Origin: Planctomycetota bacterium
GTDB taxonomy: Bacteria > Planctomycetota > UBA1135 > GCA-002686595
Length of the DNA: 5,185 bases
NCBI GenBank assembly: GCA_016764635.1
Contig: JAESRM010000258.1
Coordinates: 3,938 to 9,122 of the forward strand
Direction: 5' to 3'
This document shows, piece by piece, positions 1-5,185 of the stretch (its first letter is position 1; each line of letters begins with the position of its first letter). Position numbers and translations under genes: made by a program. A model generated the notes under the pieces. It was not told the origin of the DNA. It was given only the letters and a program-made list of their open reading frames with translations, and searched no databases.

Positions 1-1521
1 CACATGGACTTGACCACCCAGGACGAGGTCGCAGGTTTGCCCCCCAGCGCTTTGGGCATGGCGGCAAGCCAACACCCCGACGAGGACGCCACCCCGGAAA
101 ACGGTCCCTGGCGCATCACGTTGGCCTATCCGAGCTTTGGCCCTTTCCTCATGCACGGCAAGCGTCGAGACTTGCGAGAGAAGGTCTTCTGCGCATTCTA
201 CACGCGTGCTAGCTCAGGCGAACTCGACAACACGGAGGTCATCACCGACATCCTGCGCCGACGTCGCGATGTGGCCAAGCTGCTTGGCTTTGGAACCTAT
301 GCCGAGTTGAGCCTGGCTCGCAAAATGGCGCCCAACGTGGCCGCCGTGGATCAGCTGCTCGAAGAACTGCGCGTGGTTTCGCACCCCGCCGCCGTTAAGG
401 ACTTTGCCGAATTGCAGGCTTTCGCCGGCGAGAATGGCCAAACGGAGGAACTCGAGCGCTGGGACTTGGGCTTCTGGACCGAGCGCATGCAGGAGAAGTT
501 GTTCGACTACTCCGACGAGGACCTGCGCCCGTACTTCCCCCTGCCCAAGGTGCTCGAAGGCCTATTCGGATTGGCGACTCGCCTCTTCGGAGTCACCGTG
601 AAGCAGGTCGACAACAAGGTCGACGTGTGGCACCCGGACGTGCTCTACTTCGAAATCTCCGACAACGAAGGCGCCCCGATGGCTGCTTTCTTCCTGGACC
701 CCTTCACCCGCAGCGCCGACAAGCGCGGCGGAGCTTGGATGAACGGCTGCCTGGGCCGCACCAACGCCTTCGGTGAAGTGCGCTTGCCCGTCGCTTACTT
801 GGTCTGCAACTTCACGCCCCCCGTGGGCGAGAAACCCGCCCTGCTAAGCTTCGGCGAGGTCGAAACCCTGTTCCACGAATTCGGTCACGGCTTGCAGCAC
901 ATGCTCACCAAGATCGAGCACGGCATGGTTTCCGGCATCGAAAACGTGGACTGGGATGCGGTCGAGTTGCCCAGCCAGTTCATGGAGAATTGGTGCTACG
1001 ACAAGCCGACCCTCATGGGATTCTCGGGCCACTGGGAAACCGGCGAGCCCCTGCCCGATGACCTGTTCGCCAAGCTGCTCGAAGCGCGCACCTTCCGCTC
1101 GGGCTCCGTGCTGGTGCGCCAAGTCGGTCTCAGCGTGACCGACCTGGAGCTGCACCACAGCTACGATCCGGATGGGGATGAAACCCCCAACGACGTGGCC
1201 AGCCGCCTGCGCAAGACCACAGCGGTGGGACCGGACTTCGCAGGAGACCGTTTCCTGTGCGCCTTCAGCCACATCTTCGCTGGCGGCTACGCTGCTGGGT
1301 ACTACTCCTATAAGTGGGCTGAAGTCCTCTCCGCCGACGCCTTTGCCGCCTTCGAAGAAGCCGGCCTCGACAACGAAGAAGCCGTCGCAGCCACCGGCCG
1401 CAAATTCGCCGACACCGTGCTCGGTTTGGGCGGCAGCCTGCCCCCCATGGAAGTCTTCAAAGCCTTCCGCGGCCGCGAGCCCAGCACCGCAGCGCTCTTG
1501 AAGCACAGCGGCCTCGTCTAA
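1..1521 (+). CDS. prlC: M3 family zinc metallopeptidase, oligopeptidase A-like (5' partial)
   Basis: Cytoplasmic zinc endopeptidase of the M3A family (oligopeptidase A/thimet oligopeptidase/Dcp group), which cleaves short peptides, for example degradation intermediates and released signal peptides. The frame is open from base 1, so the ATG at 4 is internal. Family members are about 680 residues and the 506 codons here correspond to the C-terminal three quarters. The zinc site is complete: HEFGH at 874-888 gives both histidines and the catalytic Glu, and the third ligand is the Glu of VELPSQFMENW (codon 964-966). Other OpdA-like signatures are DVWHPDV (622-642), RGGAWM, VAYLVCNF, and the substrate-binding loop HIFAGGYAAGYYSY (1270-1311) with its conserved His and Tyr residues. 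The ending GREPSTAALLKHSGLV matches the usual OpdA C-terminus. The agreement throughout favours OpdA over Dcp, but I cannot exclude another M3A member. A strong terminator follows, so it is not co-transcribed with the next gene. Confidence 0.95.
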   Translation, partial: HMDLTTQDEVAGLPPSALGMAASQHPDEDATPENGPWRITLAYPSFGPFLMHGKRRDLREKVFCAFYTRASSGELDNTEVITDILRRRRDVAKLLGFGTYAELSLARKMAPNVAAVDQLLEELRVVSHPAAVKDFAELQAFAGENGQTEELERWDLGFWTERMQEKLFDYSDEDLRPYFPLPKVLEGLFGLATRLFGVTVKQVDNKVDVWHPDVLYFEISDNEGAPMAAFFLDPFTRSADKRGGAWMNGCLGRTNAFGEVRLPVAYLVCNFTPPVGEKPALLSFGEVETLFHEFGHGLQHMLTKIEHGMVSGIENVDWDAVELPSQFMENWCYDKPTLMGFSGHWETGEPLPDDLFAKLLEARTFRSGSVLVRQVGLSVTDLELHHSYDPDGDETPNDVASRLRKTTAVGPDFAGDRFLCAFSHIFAGGYAAGYYSYKWAEVLSADAFAAFEEAGLDNEEAVAATGRKFADTVLGLGGSLPPMEVFKAFRGREPSTAALLKHSGLV

Positions 1522-1558
1522 CAAGGCTTGCTAGCCGGCCTTCTACCAGGCCCGATTC

Positions 1559-1594
1559 AAAGGAACCTACCCATTTGGGGTGGGTTCCTTTTTT
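1559..1594 (+). terminator. Intrinsic terminator after the M3 peptidase
   Basis: A 14-bp stem is formed by 1559-1572 and 1578-1591 with one T-G wobble (1568/1582) and a five-base loop (1573-1577). The T run at 1589-1594 partly belongs to the stem. It lies 38 bases after the peptidase stop. Because the A-run on the left mirrors the T-run, it may also stop transcription from the other strand, although no gene on that strand is visible here. Confidence 0.9.
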
Positions 1595-1628
1595 GTGGGT
1601 ACGGGTAGGCCTCGTCCAGGCGCCGGGC

Positions 1629-1634
1629 TAGAAT
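1629..1634 (+). promoter_or_regulatory. Probable -10 element (TAGAAT) for the desaturase
   Basis: TAGAAT sits in a GGGC-TAGAAT-GCGCGC setting just after the terminator, four of six matches to TATAAT at the most conserved positions. No convincing -35 is visible at the expected distance. A start of transcription near 1641 would give a ~30-base leader to the ATG at 1672 and would exclude the ATG at 1633, which overlaps this element. Confidence 0.4.
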
Positions 1635-1671
1635 GCGCGCTCTACCCGGCCCCTTTCTTCGCCTTCATACC

Positions 1672-2541
1672 ATGGACCAGAAACGTCTCGACTGGACCAA
1701 TACACTGTTCCTTGCATTCAGCCATTTGATGGCTGTGGCGGGCATTGTTTGGCTTTCTTTGCATTGGAACTGGAGCATCGCACTGCTGGCCATGCTTTGG
1801 TTTGCACTTTGCGGGCTGTCGATCACGGGGGGCTATCACCGCTTGTTCAGTCACCCCACCTATAAGGCGATTGCGCCCCTGCGGGCCTTCTATCTGCTGT
1901 TTGGGGCCGCTTCGGTTCAAAACTCAGCGCTGAAATGGTCGGCCGACCATCGCATCCATCACAAGTACACGGACAAAGAAGAAGATCCCTACAACATCCG
2001 GAAGGGTTTCTGGTGGGCTCACATCGGATGGGTGCTCTTCCAAACGCCGAAGATCGAACAGTCGATCGTGGACGACCTTGAGAAGGATGCACTGGTTCGC
2101 AACCAGAACAGGTTCTATGTGCTTTGGGCGCTCATGGGCGGCGTGATTCTCCCGCTGGTCGCTGGTGCGCTGGCTGGTGACTGGATCGGCGGCTTGTTGG
2201 TCGTAGGGTTCCTGCGCCTGGTGGTGCAATGGCACGCGACGTTTTCGATCAACTCGGTGGCCCATTGCGTGGGCACACAACCCTACGACACCAGCGGATC
2301 TCCCCGGGACTCTTGGATCACCGCCATCCTCACCCTGGGCGAGGGTTACCACAACTTCCACCATCGCTTTGCCGGTGATTACCGCAACGGGATTCGCTGG
2401 TTCCACTTGGACCCCACCAAGTGGTTCGTGTGGAGCATGTCCAAGGTCGGCGTGACTCGCGACCTGCGCAAGGTGTCCGAGGAAGCCATCCAGCGCGCCA
2501 AAGAAAGTGTTCAAAAACAACGGGCCGTGCGCGACGCATGA
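1672..2541 (+). CDS. Acyl-CoA desaturase (delta-9, stearoyl-CoA desaturase-like), membrane di-iron
   Basis: Integral membrane di-iron enzyme expected to insert a cis double bond (delta-9 type) in a fatty acyl-CoA using O2 and electrons from a redox partner, adjusting membrane fluidity. The 289-residue product has all three histidine boxes in family order: HRLFSH (residues 56-61), HRIHH (93-97) and HNFHH (227-231). It also has the NSVAH motif (194-198), which supplies additional metal contacts in SCD1-type enzymes. Hydrophobic segments at about 11-31, 35-53, 148-168 and 172-188 fit the usual four-helix membrane layout with boxes on the cytosolic face. There is no fused cytochrome b5 domain, so the electron donor is separate. 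An in-frame ATG at 1633 would add 13 residues but overlaps the putative -10. The ATG at 1672 gives the usual short N-terminus (MDQKRLDWTN), though neither start has a clear Shine-Dalgarno. The gene ends ten bases before the DinB-like gene. Regioselectivity is inferred from family only. Confidence 0.93.
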   Translation: MDQKRLDWTNTLFLAFSHLMAVAGIVWLSLHWNWSIALLAMLWFALCGLSITGGYHRLFSHPTYKAIAPLRAFYLLFGAASVQNSALKWSADHRIHHKYTDKEEDPYNIRKGFWWAHIGWVLFQTPKIEQSIVDDLEKDALVRNQNRFYVLWALMGGVILPLVAGALAGDWIGGLLVVGFLRLVVQWHATFSINSVAHCVGTQPYDTSGSPRDSWITAILTLGEGYHNFHHRFAGDYRNGIRWFHLDPTKWFVWSMSKVGVTRDLRKVSEEAIQRAKESVQKQRAVRDA

Positions 2542-2551
2542 GAATCTGCCA

Positions 2552-3004
2552 ATGACCTCCCCATCTTCAGATATCCAACTTCTCTCCAAGCAGCTCGGTC
2601 AGCGCTCGTCGGTCATTTTGGCCATGACTGAAAAATGGAGCGCCTCCCAAGCCCTCATCGAATTGCATCCAGGAGGCCCCAGCGGGCAGAGCCTCTTCTT
2701 GCACTTGATCGAGGTGACACGCAGCACGCTTTCGGCCCTGGACCTTGAGGTCCCCTTTCCTGGCCCGCGGGACACTTGGCAGCAACTTAGAGGAGAGTTC
2801 GAATCCGCCGCAGAGAAGTTGACCGTGCAAGTTGCAGGTCTCAGCCATGCGGACCTGCAAGCCGAACCGGCCATCGAAATCCTTCCCGACTTCAAGCAGA
2901 GCCTCTCGACCCGACATGCGTTCTTGCTCGGCCACGTATTCCACCTTGGTTACCACGCCGGGCAGCTCGGTTCGATCGCGGCTATGCTGGACCCTACGCC
3001 TTAA
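2552..3004 (+). CDS. DinB-like (DfsB fold) putative metal-binding protein
   Basis: A 150-residue soluble protein of the DinB/YfiT-like four-helix bundle superfamily. The diagnostic element is the C-terminal HVFHLGYHAGQLG segment (residues 128-140), the HxxxH...GQL signature of the fold. Together with H51 in LFLHLIEVT it gives the three-histidine metal site (H51, H131, H135). Characterised relatives include thiol-dependent S-transferases (bacillithiol, mycothiol) and maleylpyruvate isomerases, but most members have no known reaction and I assign none here. The chosen ATG follows the desaturase stop by ten bases with a weak GAGAA behind it, and it gives a normal family length. A GTG at 2507 would overlap the desaturase and add an unconserved-looking 15 residues. 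Co-transcription with the desaturase is likely. No terminator is obvious after it. Confidence 0.88.
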   Translation: MTSPSSDIQLLSKQLGQRSSVILAMTEKWSASQALIELHPGGPSGQSLFLHLIEVTRSTLSALDLEVPFPGPRDTWQQLRGEFESAAEKLTVQVAGLSHADLQAEPAIEILPDFKQSLSTRHAFLLGHVFHLGYHAGQLGSIAAMLDPTP

Positions 3005-3064
3005 ACTGGCCCCACAAGCACCCCTGGGAAGCTCCCGAATCAGTACGGCGCACTCCCCCACAAT

Positions 3065-3084
3065 TTGACCCACGCCTGGGTAAA
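3065..3084 (+). repeat. Inverted repeat over the -35/spacer, possible operator
   Basis: A near-perfect dyad with half-sites TTgACCCA and TGGGTaAA around a four-base centre. Seven of the eight outer base pairs match (mismatch at 3067/3082). Its size and position over the candidate -35 fit a repressor or activator site, or it could be a weak RNA hairpin if transcribed from upstream. No regulator gene in the window is tied to it. Confidence 0.35.
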
Positions 3085-3096
3085 TGGGGTTAAGAT
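3065..3096 (+). promoter_or_regulatory. Candidate promoter of the sigma-kinase unit
   Basis: TTGACC (3065-3070) resembles a -35 box and TAAGAT (3091-3096) a -10 box. The spacing of 20 is longer than the ideal 17. Transcription would begin near 3103, leaving a ~25-base leader that contains the GGAAGA ribosome site. An alternative extended -10, TGGTATTAT at 3103-3111, has no -35 and would start transcription on top of the ribosome site, so I prefer the first. Recognition by the encoded ECF factor itself cannot be judged from sequence alone. Confidence 0.35.
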
Positions 3097-3114
3097 CTGT
3101 GCTGGTATTATTTT

Positions 3115-3120
3115 GGAAGA
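3115..3120 (+). promoter_or_regulatory. Shine-Dalgarno that decides an ATT start for the sigma factor
   Basis: GGAAGA lies in an AT-rich patch with a seven-base spacer to the codon ATT at 3128. No ATG, GTG or TTG in frame sits at a usable distance from it. It is the only good ribosome site in the 5' region of the sigma gene. Confidence 0.5.
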
Positions 3121-3127
3121 ACAGCAG

Positions 3128-3658
3128 ATTGAAAAAGAAACAAGCGTCCGCCCGGTGGACCCGGCCCTTTCCAAGAAACTGCTCGATGCCCTGCAAGAGA
3201 TCGCACGCGCCCAGTTCAAACGGCAGCGCCAGGATCACACCTTGCAACCCACCGCATTGGTCAACGAACTTTGGTTGAAGATCCTGCGTTCGGAAACAGC
3301 ACCGCCTTCCGAAATCCAAGCCTTCCGCGCTTGGGCCGCAACCGCCATCCGCAACATCCTGATCAGCCACGCCCGCGCCAAAGGTGCGGCCAAGCGTGGA
3401 GGAAGCATCGTGCACGTGGAACTCAAACCCTCGCACAAGTCCACCGGCGACTCCGCATTCGACTTACTCGAATTGGAAGAGGAATTGCAACTGCTGAAAC
3501 GCATCGATGAGCGCGCCGCCCGCGTGGTTGAATTGCGATTCTTCGGCGGTATGGATCACGCCCAAATCGCGACAGAGCTGAACATCAGCCCAAGGCTTTC
3601 GCAGAGGACATGGGCCATGGCGCGGTCCTGGTTGAGCATGCGAATGCAGGATCGTTAG
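3128..3658 (+). CDS. ECF-type RNA polymerase sigma factor (TIGR02999/Sigma70_ECF), likely ATT start
   Basis: Alternative sigma factor that directs RNA polymerase to a dedicated set of promoters. From the chosen start it is 176 residues. Region 2 carries the family hallmark [17 protein letters not shown] (36-52) and the basic [18 protein letters not shown] (75-92). An acidic linker ([10 protein letters not shown], 111-120) precedes region 4, with [20 protein letters not shown] (132-151) and a helix-turn-helix ending [16 protein letters not shown] (154-169). No anti-sigma gene is adjacent. Instead a Ser/Thr kinase begins four bases downstream, which fits the kinase-linked sigma groups where phosphorylation is thought to control activity. 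The start is uncertain. The frame is open back to a TTG at 3065, but that lies in the candidate -35. A TTG at 3113 has no ribosome site and would follow the predicted transcript start by only ten bases. GTG at 3155 also lacks one. ATT at 3128 has GGAAGA seven bases upstream and gives a typical N-terminus. Family assignment is firm, start is not. Confidence 0.9.
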   Translation: MEKETSVRPVDPALSKKLLDALQEIARAQFKRQRQDHTLQPTALVNELWLKILRSETAPPSEIQAFRAWAATAIRNILISHARAKGAAKRGGSIVHVELKPSHKSTGDSAFDLLELEEELQLLKRIDERAARVVELRFFGGMDHAQIATELNISPRLSQRTWAMARSWLSMRMQDR

Positions 3659-3662
3659 GCCG

Positions 3663-5006
3663 ATGGACAACATGCGTTACAAAGAGGTGGAGGCGATCTT
3701 TGTCGAGGTTGTCGACTTGCCGGTCACCCGGCGTGGGGACCGCATTGCGGAGCTAACCCAGGATCGTGAACTCATTCAAATCGTTCAGCAGATGCTGGAT
3801 GAGAACGATTTAGCGGACCAAGAAGGTTTCATGGACGCCAGCGTCCTTGGCGAAGGGGTGGACTGGGAGGCGGCTGAGCCGACACCTCCCATGCCCGAAC
3901 GCATTGGGAAGTACGCAATTCTCAAGGCCCTAGGACACGGGGCCAGCGGTACGGTTTACCTAGCCCAAGCGCCTCTCCCCCTGGAGCGCATGGTCGCCAT
4001 CAAGCTCCTGCATACCGGCGCCGGCGAACTCACCATGGCTCGTTTCCGTGAGGAACAGCGTGTGCTCGCACGGCTCCAGAACGTGGGCATCGCGGAGGTG
4101 TACGACCAGGGAGTCACCGTGCTGGGCATGCCTTTCACCGTGCTCGAATACATCGACGGGGTTTCGATCACAGAGCATTGCGAACAGAATCGGTTGGGCT
4201 GGCGTGCTATCATCGAATTGATGACGCAATGCACGCGGGCTGTTTCCCACGCCCATCAGCGCAATATCATCCACCGTGACCTCAAGCCCTCGAACTTGAT
4301 GGTCACGCAGAAGAACGATCGCGCGTGCATGAAAGTCATCGACTTTGGAACGGCGAAGCTCACGGACCCCCTGCGAACCGCTCCGCATTTGACCGTGGAA
4401 TCCCAGTTCATAGGGACATTGACTTACTCGAGTCCCGAGCAGCTCTCGGGTAACGACGCGCCTGATACGCGCACGGACGTGCACGCCCTTGGGCTGGTGC
4501 TTTATGAATGCCTAGAAGGCAAGCACCCCTTCTTCCAGGACAACGACGGGTTGAAGCCCATGATCGATCGCATCATGACCCAACCCCTGCCCACCATCAG
4601 CTCCCAACCCAACATCCCCATTCGGGAGATCAACGCCATTCTCTCCCGAGCTTGCGCCAAGGACATTTCTGAACGCTACTCGTCCATGTTGCACTTTGGC
4701 GAGGACCTGCAAAACCTGCTCTCCGGGCTTCCGGTAAAGGCCATGCGCCCGCGCCCCGCTTACATCGCGCGCAAGTTCATTCGCCGCAATCGGCTGCTGA
4801 CGCTCAATGAAGAGCGTGAGACGCATTATGTCGACAACGAGCGCGTGAAGGACGAGGTCAAATTCGCGCGGCGGATGTTCGCCGACAACGGCTGGCCGGT
4901 GATCGACGTCACCCGTCGCTCGATCGAGGAAACCGCGGCGGCCGTGATCCGCCTTTATAACGAACGTGCAGCGCGTGGTACGCGGCAGGGAGCGAAGCCG
5001 ATATGA
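3663..5006 (+). CDS. Ser/Thr protein kinase (PknB-like) whose C-terminus is replaced by a PPSR tail; probable chimeric ORF
   Basis: Residues 1-80 are the helical N-terminal extension (RYKEVEAIF...[19 protein letters not shown]) usual in kinases paired with this sigma class. The kinase domain (about 84-360) is intact: glycine loop GHGASG (91-96), VAIK lysine K114, alpha-C Glu E131, catalytic HRDLKPSN with D206, DFG D227, and YSSPEQ (255-260) in the activation segment. An active Hanks-type kinase is therefore expected from this part. It ends with [14 protein letters not shown] and ARKFIRRNR, the normal juxtamembrane stretch. In relatives a transmembrane helix and TPR or other sensor domains follow. 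Here residues ~378-447 instead match the end of PPSR proteins, so there is no membrane anchor. The start ATG is four bases after the sigma stop with AGGA 11 bases upstream; M4 is an alternative. The reading frame is real as given, but I judge the whole ORF to be an artificial join more likely than a natural protein. Confidence 0.85.
   Translation: MDNMRYKEVEAIFVEVVDLPVTRRGDRIAELTQDRELIQIVQQMLDENDLADQEGFMDASVLGEGVDWEAAEPTPPMPERIGKYAILKALGHGASGTVYLAQAPLPLERMVAIKLLHTGAGELTMARFREEQRVLARLQNVGIAEVYDQGVTVLGMPFTVLEYIDGVSITEHCEQNRLGWRAIIELMTQCTRAVSHAHQRNIIHRDLKPSNLMVTQKNDRACMKVIDFGTAKLTDPLRTAPHLTVESQFIGTLTYSSPEQLSGNDAPDTRTDVHALGLVLYECLEGKHPFFQDNDGLKPMIDRIMTQPLPTISSQPNIPIREINAILSRACAKDISERYSSMLHFGEDLQNLLSGLPVKAMRPRPAYIARKFIRRNRLLTLNEERETHYVDNERVKDEVKFARRMFADNGWPVIDVTRRSIEETAAAVIRLYNERAARGTRQGAKPI
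4779..4802 (+). other. Likely chimera junction between two genomes
   Basis: These bases encode IRRNRLLT (residues 373-380). Both families have this kind of sequence here: the kinase group has a basic (F)(I/V)RR-x-R juxtamembrane motif just before its membrane helix, and PPSR proteins have IRxxR at the start of their C-terminal part (IREER in E. coli PpsR). Left of it everything reads as kinase; right of it everything reads as alphaproteobacterial PPSR and Maf. A short shared word of about 20 bases is how an assembler or template switch would join them and keep the frame. Confidence 0.75.
4803..5006 (+). pseudogene. ppsR: C-terminal fragment of PPSR (DUF299) PPDK/PEP synthase regulatory protein
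   Basis: PPSR proteins are bifunctional ADP-dependent kinase/Pi-dependent phosphorylases that switch pyruvate phosphate dikinase or PEP synthase off and on, and they are about 270 residues. Only the last ~70 are present. The clearest signature is [18 protein letters not shown] (nucleotides about 4896-4949), preceded by the [20 protein letters not shown] stretch; the equivalent E. coli segment reads INSTNYSVEEIATKIL. The N-terminal nucleotide-binding P-loop is absent, so this piece cannot have PPSR activity alone. It is in frame with the kinase upstream and is marked as a remnant because its own 5' part is missing from the window. The stop overlaps maf by ATGA, the native ppsR-maf junction seen in Alphaproteobacteria. 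Confidence 0.85.
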
Positions 5007-5185
5007 ACGATCTGAGCGTACGCGGAATCCTGCTCGCTTCGAACAGCGCCTCGCGCAGGGCGATGCTCGACGCGGCAGGGATCGCCTTCGAAGCACTTGG
5101 CGCGGATATCGACGAGCGCGCGCTCGAAGCGGAAATGGACGGTGCCGAGCCCGGCGAGATCGCGCGGGCGCTCGCGGCGGCCAAG
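5003..5185 (+). CDS. maf: Maf-like nucleoside triphosphate pyrophosphatase (3' partial)
   Basis: Maf proteins hydrolyse non-canonical or excess nucleoside triphosphates (such as dTTP, UTP and modified nucleotides) to monophosphate and pyrophosphate, a house-cleaning role also linked to division arrest. The first 61 residues, about 30% of a ~190-residue protein, are visible. They open with the family motif [18 protein letters not shown] (residues 9-26), whose Ser-x-Ser-x-Arg-Arg part lines the nucleotide site, followed by the GADIDERAL segment with the conserved Asp-Glu. The ATG overlaps the upstream TGA (ATGA) and has AGGGAG at 4987-4992, ten bases away. Alanines are mostly GCG (9 of 16), unlike the GCC-rich genes on the left. 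Subfamily (YhdE or YceF type) cannot be told from this fragment. In Alphaproteobacteria the usual next gene is aroE, which lies beyond the window. Confidence 0.92.
   Translation, partial: MNDLSVRGILLASNSASRRAMLDAAGIAFEALGADIDERALEAEMDGAEPGEIARALAAAK

Noticed and set aside
4..6. ATG at base 4 as the true start of the peptidase
   Set aside because: The frame is open to base 1, and the residues after this ATG align with the interior of OpdA-type enzymes, about 175 residues in. The start lies outside the window.
844..1524. Long open frames on the minus strand (also 1924-2589, 2567-3436, 3960-4484, 4512-5096)
   Set aside because: They mirror the well-supported + strand genes, show no recognisable motifs and have composition typical of antisense shadows in GC-rich DNA.
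1633..1671. ATG at 1633 as the desaturase start
   Set aside because: It overlaps the TAGAAT element and has no ribosome site. The added residues (MRALPGPFLRLHT) do not look like the family N-terminus.
2507..2551. GTG at 2507 as the start of the DinB-like gene
   Set aside because: It lies within the desaturase coding end, and its 15 extra residues are not typical. The ATG at 2552 gives the usual length.
3026..3036. Small hairpin GGGA-agc-TCCC after the DinB-like gene as a terminator
   Set aside because: The stem is only four base pairs with no T-run, too weak to call.
3065..3127. TTG at 3065 as the start of the sigma factor
   Set aside because: It sits in the candidate -35 box and has no Shine-Dalgarno. 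The 21 extra residues look like translated promoter sequence.
3663..5006. A new kinase-PPSR bifunctional regulator of PEP metabolism
   Set aside because: The PPSR part lacks its nucleotide-binding N-terminal domain, the kinase lacks its usual C-terminal half, and the downstream context is native to ppsR. A chimera explains all three.

Overview
The window holds six genes or gene parts, all on the + strand. It looks like sequence from two different organisms joined near position 4780-4800. The left ~4.78 kb is a moderately GC-rich bacterial segment. Its ECF sigma factor of the TIGR02999/PF07638 type, followed four bases later by a Ser/Thr kinase, is an arrangement best known from Planctomycetota and also found in Acidobacteriota and some Xanthomonadales. 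A planctomycete-like source is my best guess and is held loosely. The right ~0.4 kb carries the end of ppsR followed by the start of maf, an order typical of Alphaproteobacteria (Sphingomonadales-like), with a marked shift to GCG alanine codons.

Layout: 1-1521 is the C-terminal three quarters of an M3 metallopeptidase (oligopeptidase A type), cut by the window edge and closed by a strong intrinsic terminator at 1559-1594. A new transcription unit starts near 1640: an acyl-CoA delta-9-type fatty acid desaturase (1672-2541), then ten bases later a small DinB-fold protein (2552-3004). A 123-base gap carries promoter-like and operator-like signals for the sigma/kinase pair. The sigma factor (3128-3658) appears to use an ATT start codon placed behind a good Shine-Dalgarno. 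The kinase gene (from 3663) has an N-terminal extension and a complete catalytic domain. It enters its juxtamembrane segment and then turns, in frame, into the last ~70 residues of a PPSR (DUF299) pyruvate phosphate dikinase/PEP synthase regulatory protein, ending at 5006. maf overlaps that stop by ATGA and runs off the window.

How the genes work together: peptidase and desaturase are housekeeping neighbours with no obvious link. Desaturase and DinB-like protein are probably co-transcribed. Sigma factor and kinase form a regulatory pair in which the kinase would normally carry a membrane anchor and sensor or TPR region after residue ~378; that part is missing here. The most important point for a user is that the 447-residue kinase-PPSR 'fusion' is more likely a join of unrelated DNA (assembly chimera) at a short stretch that both gene families encode than a new protein. 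I see no RNA genes, CRISPR, insertion sequences or phage genes.
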